Assembly: GCA_913773715.1 (NCBI GenBank)
Contig: CAJYHD010000400.1
Span: 1 to 6,726, forward strand
Direction of reading: 5' to 3'
DNA from: an uncultured Sphingobium sp.
GTDB lineage: Bacteria > Pseudomonadota > Alphaproteobacteria > Sphingomonadales > Sphingomonadaceae
Length of the DNA: 6,726 nucleotides
Position 1 is the stretch's first letter. Each line of letters begins with the position of its first letter. This document shows positions 5,430-6,726 of the stretch, in pieces. The notes beneath the pieces were generated by a model. The model ran no database searches and was not told where the DNA came from. It was given only the letters and a program-made list of their open reading frames with translations. The translations under genes and the position numbers were made by a program.

Positions 5430-6726
5430 TTAGTGACGGAAGTGGCGCATACCGGTGAACACCATGGCAAGACCTGCTTCGTCCGCAGCAGCGATGACTT
5501 CGTCGTCGCGGATCGATCCGCCCGGCTGGATCACCGCCGTTGCGCCTGCCTCAACCGCCGCCAGCAGGCCATCGGCGAAGGGGAAGAAGGCGTCTGAGGC
5601 GACCGCCGAGCCGATGGTGCGCGCTTCGCCCCAGCCCGCCTTCTCCGCCGCGTCCTTCGCCTTCCACGCGGCGATGCGTGCGGATTCGAGGCGGTTCATC
5701 TGGCCCGCGCCAATGCCCGCCGTGCTGCCGCCCTTGGCATAGACGATGGCGTTCGACTTCACATGCTTGGCGACGGTCCAGGCGAAGAGGCAGTCGGTCA
5801 GTTCCTGCTCGCTTGGCGCGCGCTTGGTGACTTGCTTGAGCATGTCGCGCGTGACGCGGCCATTGTCGCGGCCCTGCACCAGCATGCCACCCGCGATGCT
5901 CTTGATCTGAAGGCCGGGGCGCGCGGGATCGGGCAGGTCGCCGGTCAGCAGCAGGCGGAGGTTCTTCTTCTTCGCAAAGATCGCGTTGGCGTCGTCATCC
6001 GCATCGGGCGCAGCGACGACTTCGGTGAAGATGCCGCTGATTGCCTCCGCCGTCGGACCATCGAGCGGACGGTTGACTGCGATGATGCCGCCGAACGCGG
6101 AGACGCTGTCGCAGGCAAGCGCGGCTTCATAGGCTTCGATCAGCGTCTCGCCGGTCGCGACACCGCAGGGGTTGGCGTGCTTGACGATCACGACGGTCGG
6201 CGGGCCATCGCGAAATTCGCTCACCAGTTCGAGTGCGGCGTCCGCGTCGTTATAATTGTTGTAGCTGAGTTCCTTGCCCTGGATCTGACGGGCCTGCGCG
6301 ATGCCGTTGGCCGACGGGCCGACCGGCAGGTAGAGCGCAGCGGACTGGTGCGGGTTTTCGCCATAGCGCAGCGTCGAGCTTAGCTTGCTCGACACCGACA
6401 GGCTTTCGGGGAACGCGACGCCCTGATCGGCGAAGGCGAACCAGCTGGCGATCATCGAGTCATAGGCGGCGGTGGCGGCATAGGCCTTGGCCGCCAGCAG
6501 GCGGCGGAAATCGTAGCTGGTCGCGCCGCCCTTCTCCGCCATTTCCGCGATCAGGCGGGCATAGTCGGCGGGGTCGGTGACGATCGCCACACTCTCATGA
6601 TTCTTCGCGGCCGACCGGACCATGGACGGGCCGCCGATGTCGATATTCTCGATGATCTCGTCACGCTCCGCGCCCTTCGCCACCGTCTGCGCGAAGGGGT
6701 AGAGGTTGACGATGACGAGGTCGATT
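5430..6726 (-). CDS. purH: Bifunctional AICAR transformylase / IMP cyclohydrolase (PurH), N-terminus missing
   Basis: PurH catalyses the last two steps of de novo purine synthesis in the cytoplasm: formylation of AICAR by 10-formyl-tetrahydrofolate, then ring closure to IMP. The window holds about 431 C-terminal residues of an expected ~530. The frame stays open to the edge and begins [15 protein letters not shown], a core stretch of the cyclohydrolase domain, so the GTG at 6683 is internal. Visible landmarks (residues counted from the window edge) are [16 protein letters not shown] (about 27-42, end of the cyclohydrolase active region), LRYGENPHQ (about 119-127), and [10 protein letters not shown] (about 179-188), with the catalytic Lys-His pair of the transformylase encoded at 6177-6182. 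The C-terminal [17 protein letters not shown] and TGMRHFRH are typical of the family. All visible catalytic motifs are intact. It is followed within ~200 bp by urcA on the same strand, with two hairpins between them. Confidence 0.97.
   Translation of the reverse strand, partial: IDLVIVNLYPFAQTVAKGAERDEIIENIDIGGPSMVRSAAKNHESVAIVTDPADYARLIAEMAEKGGATSYDFRRLLAAKAYAATAAYDSMIASWFAFADQGVAFPESLSVSSKLSSTLRYGENPHQSAALYLPVGPSANGIAQARQIQGKELSYNNYNDADAALELVSEFRDGPPTVVIVKHANPCGVATGETLIEAYEAALACDSVSAFGGIIAVNRPLDGPTAEAISGIFTEVVAAPDADDDANAIFAKKKNLRLLLTGDLPDPARPGLQIKSIAGGMLVQGRDNGRVTRDMLKQVTKRAPSEQELTDCLFAWTVAKHVKSNAIVYAKGGSTAGIGAGQMNRLESARIAAWKAKDAAEKAGWGEARTIGSAVASDAFFPFADGLLAAVEAGATAVIQPGGSIRDDEVIAAADEAGLAMVFTGMRHFRH

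Noticed and set aside
5763..6383. Open 206-codon frame on the + strand opposite purH
   Set aside because: It is a shadow of the strongly conserved purH frame; no start signals or recognisable product.
6681..6683. GTG at 6683 as the start of purH
   Set aside because: The frame continues upstream to the window edge with the conserved [14 protein letters not shown] stretch of the cyclohydrolase domain.

Overview
The window is GC-rich, gene-dense DNA that looks like an alphaproteobacterial chromosome, most probably from the Sphingomonadaceae (Sphingomonas, Sphingobium or Novosphingobium type). This rests on the base composition, on a UrcA-family secreted protein (a family concentrated in sphingomonads and caulobacters), and on the general character of the proteins. 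The genus cannot be fixed from the sequence alone. I see no RNA genes, mobile elements, CRISPR arrays or long repeats.

Layout. Bases 1-1089 (+) hold the 3' part of an ABC-2/NatB-type exporter permease. It runs tail-to-tail into, and overlaps by 23 bp, a three-gene minus-strand operon read from 4750 down to 1067. The operon encodes a UDP-galactopyranose-mutase-like FAD oxidoreductase, a small GtrA-type membrane protein, and a large polytopic GT-C-like membrane protein with motifs resembling STT3/PglB oligosaccharyltransferases. Upstream of it, also on the minus strand, lies a short urcA-family gene (4909-5241) with a signal peptide and its own terminator at 4850-4885. The last gene, 5430 to the window edge (-), is purH, the bifunctional final enzyme of purine synthesis, lacking its N-terminal part.

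How the genes fit together. purH is housekeeping and urcA encodes a small exported protein; neither has an evident link to the operon. The operon is the interesting part. Its first two genes are 5 bp apart and the last two overlap. Together they suggest envelope glycan or glycolipid work: a sugar-directed flavoenzyme, a lipid-linked sugar translocase candidate, and a polyprenyl-phosphate-sugar-dependent transferase. The GT2 polyprenyl-phosphate glycosyl synthase that usually accompanies GtrA is absent from the window. The functional link is inferred from gene order and motifs, not shown.

Non-coding DNA is limited to 4751-4908 (terminator, possible CtrA-like site, hairpin over a ribosome binding site) and 5242-5429 (two hairpins after purH, possible urcA promoter and leader hairpin). 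No gene-free stretch exceeds 300 bases.
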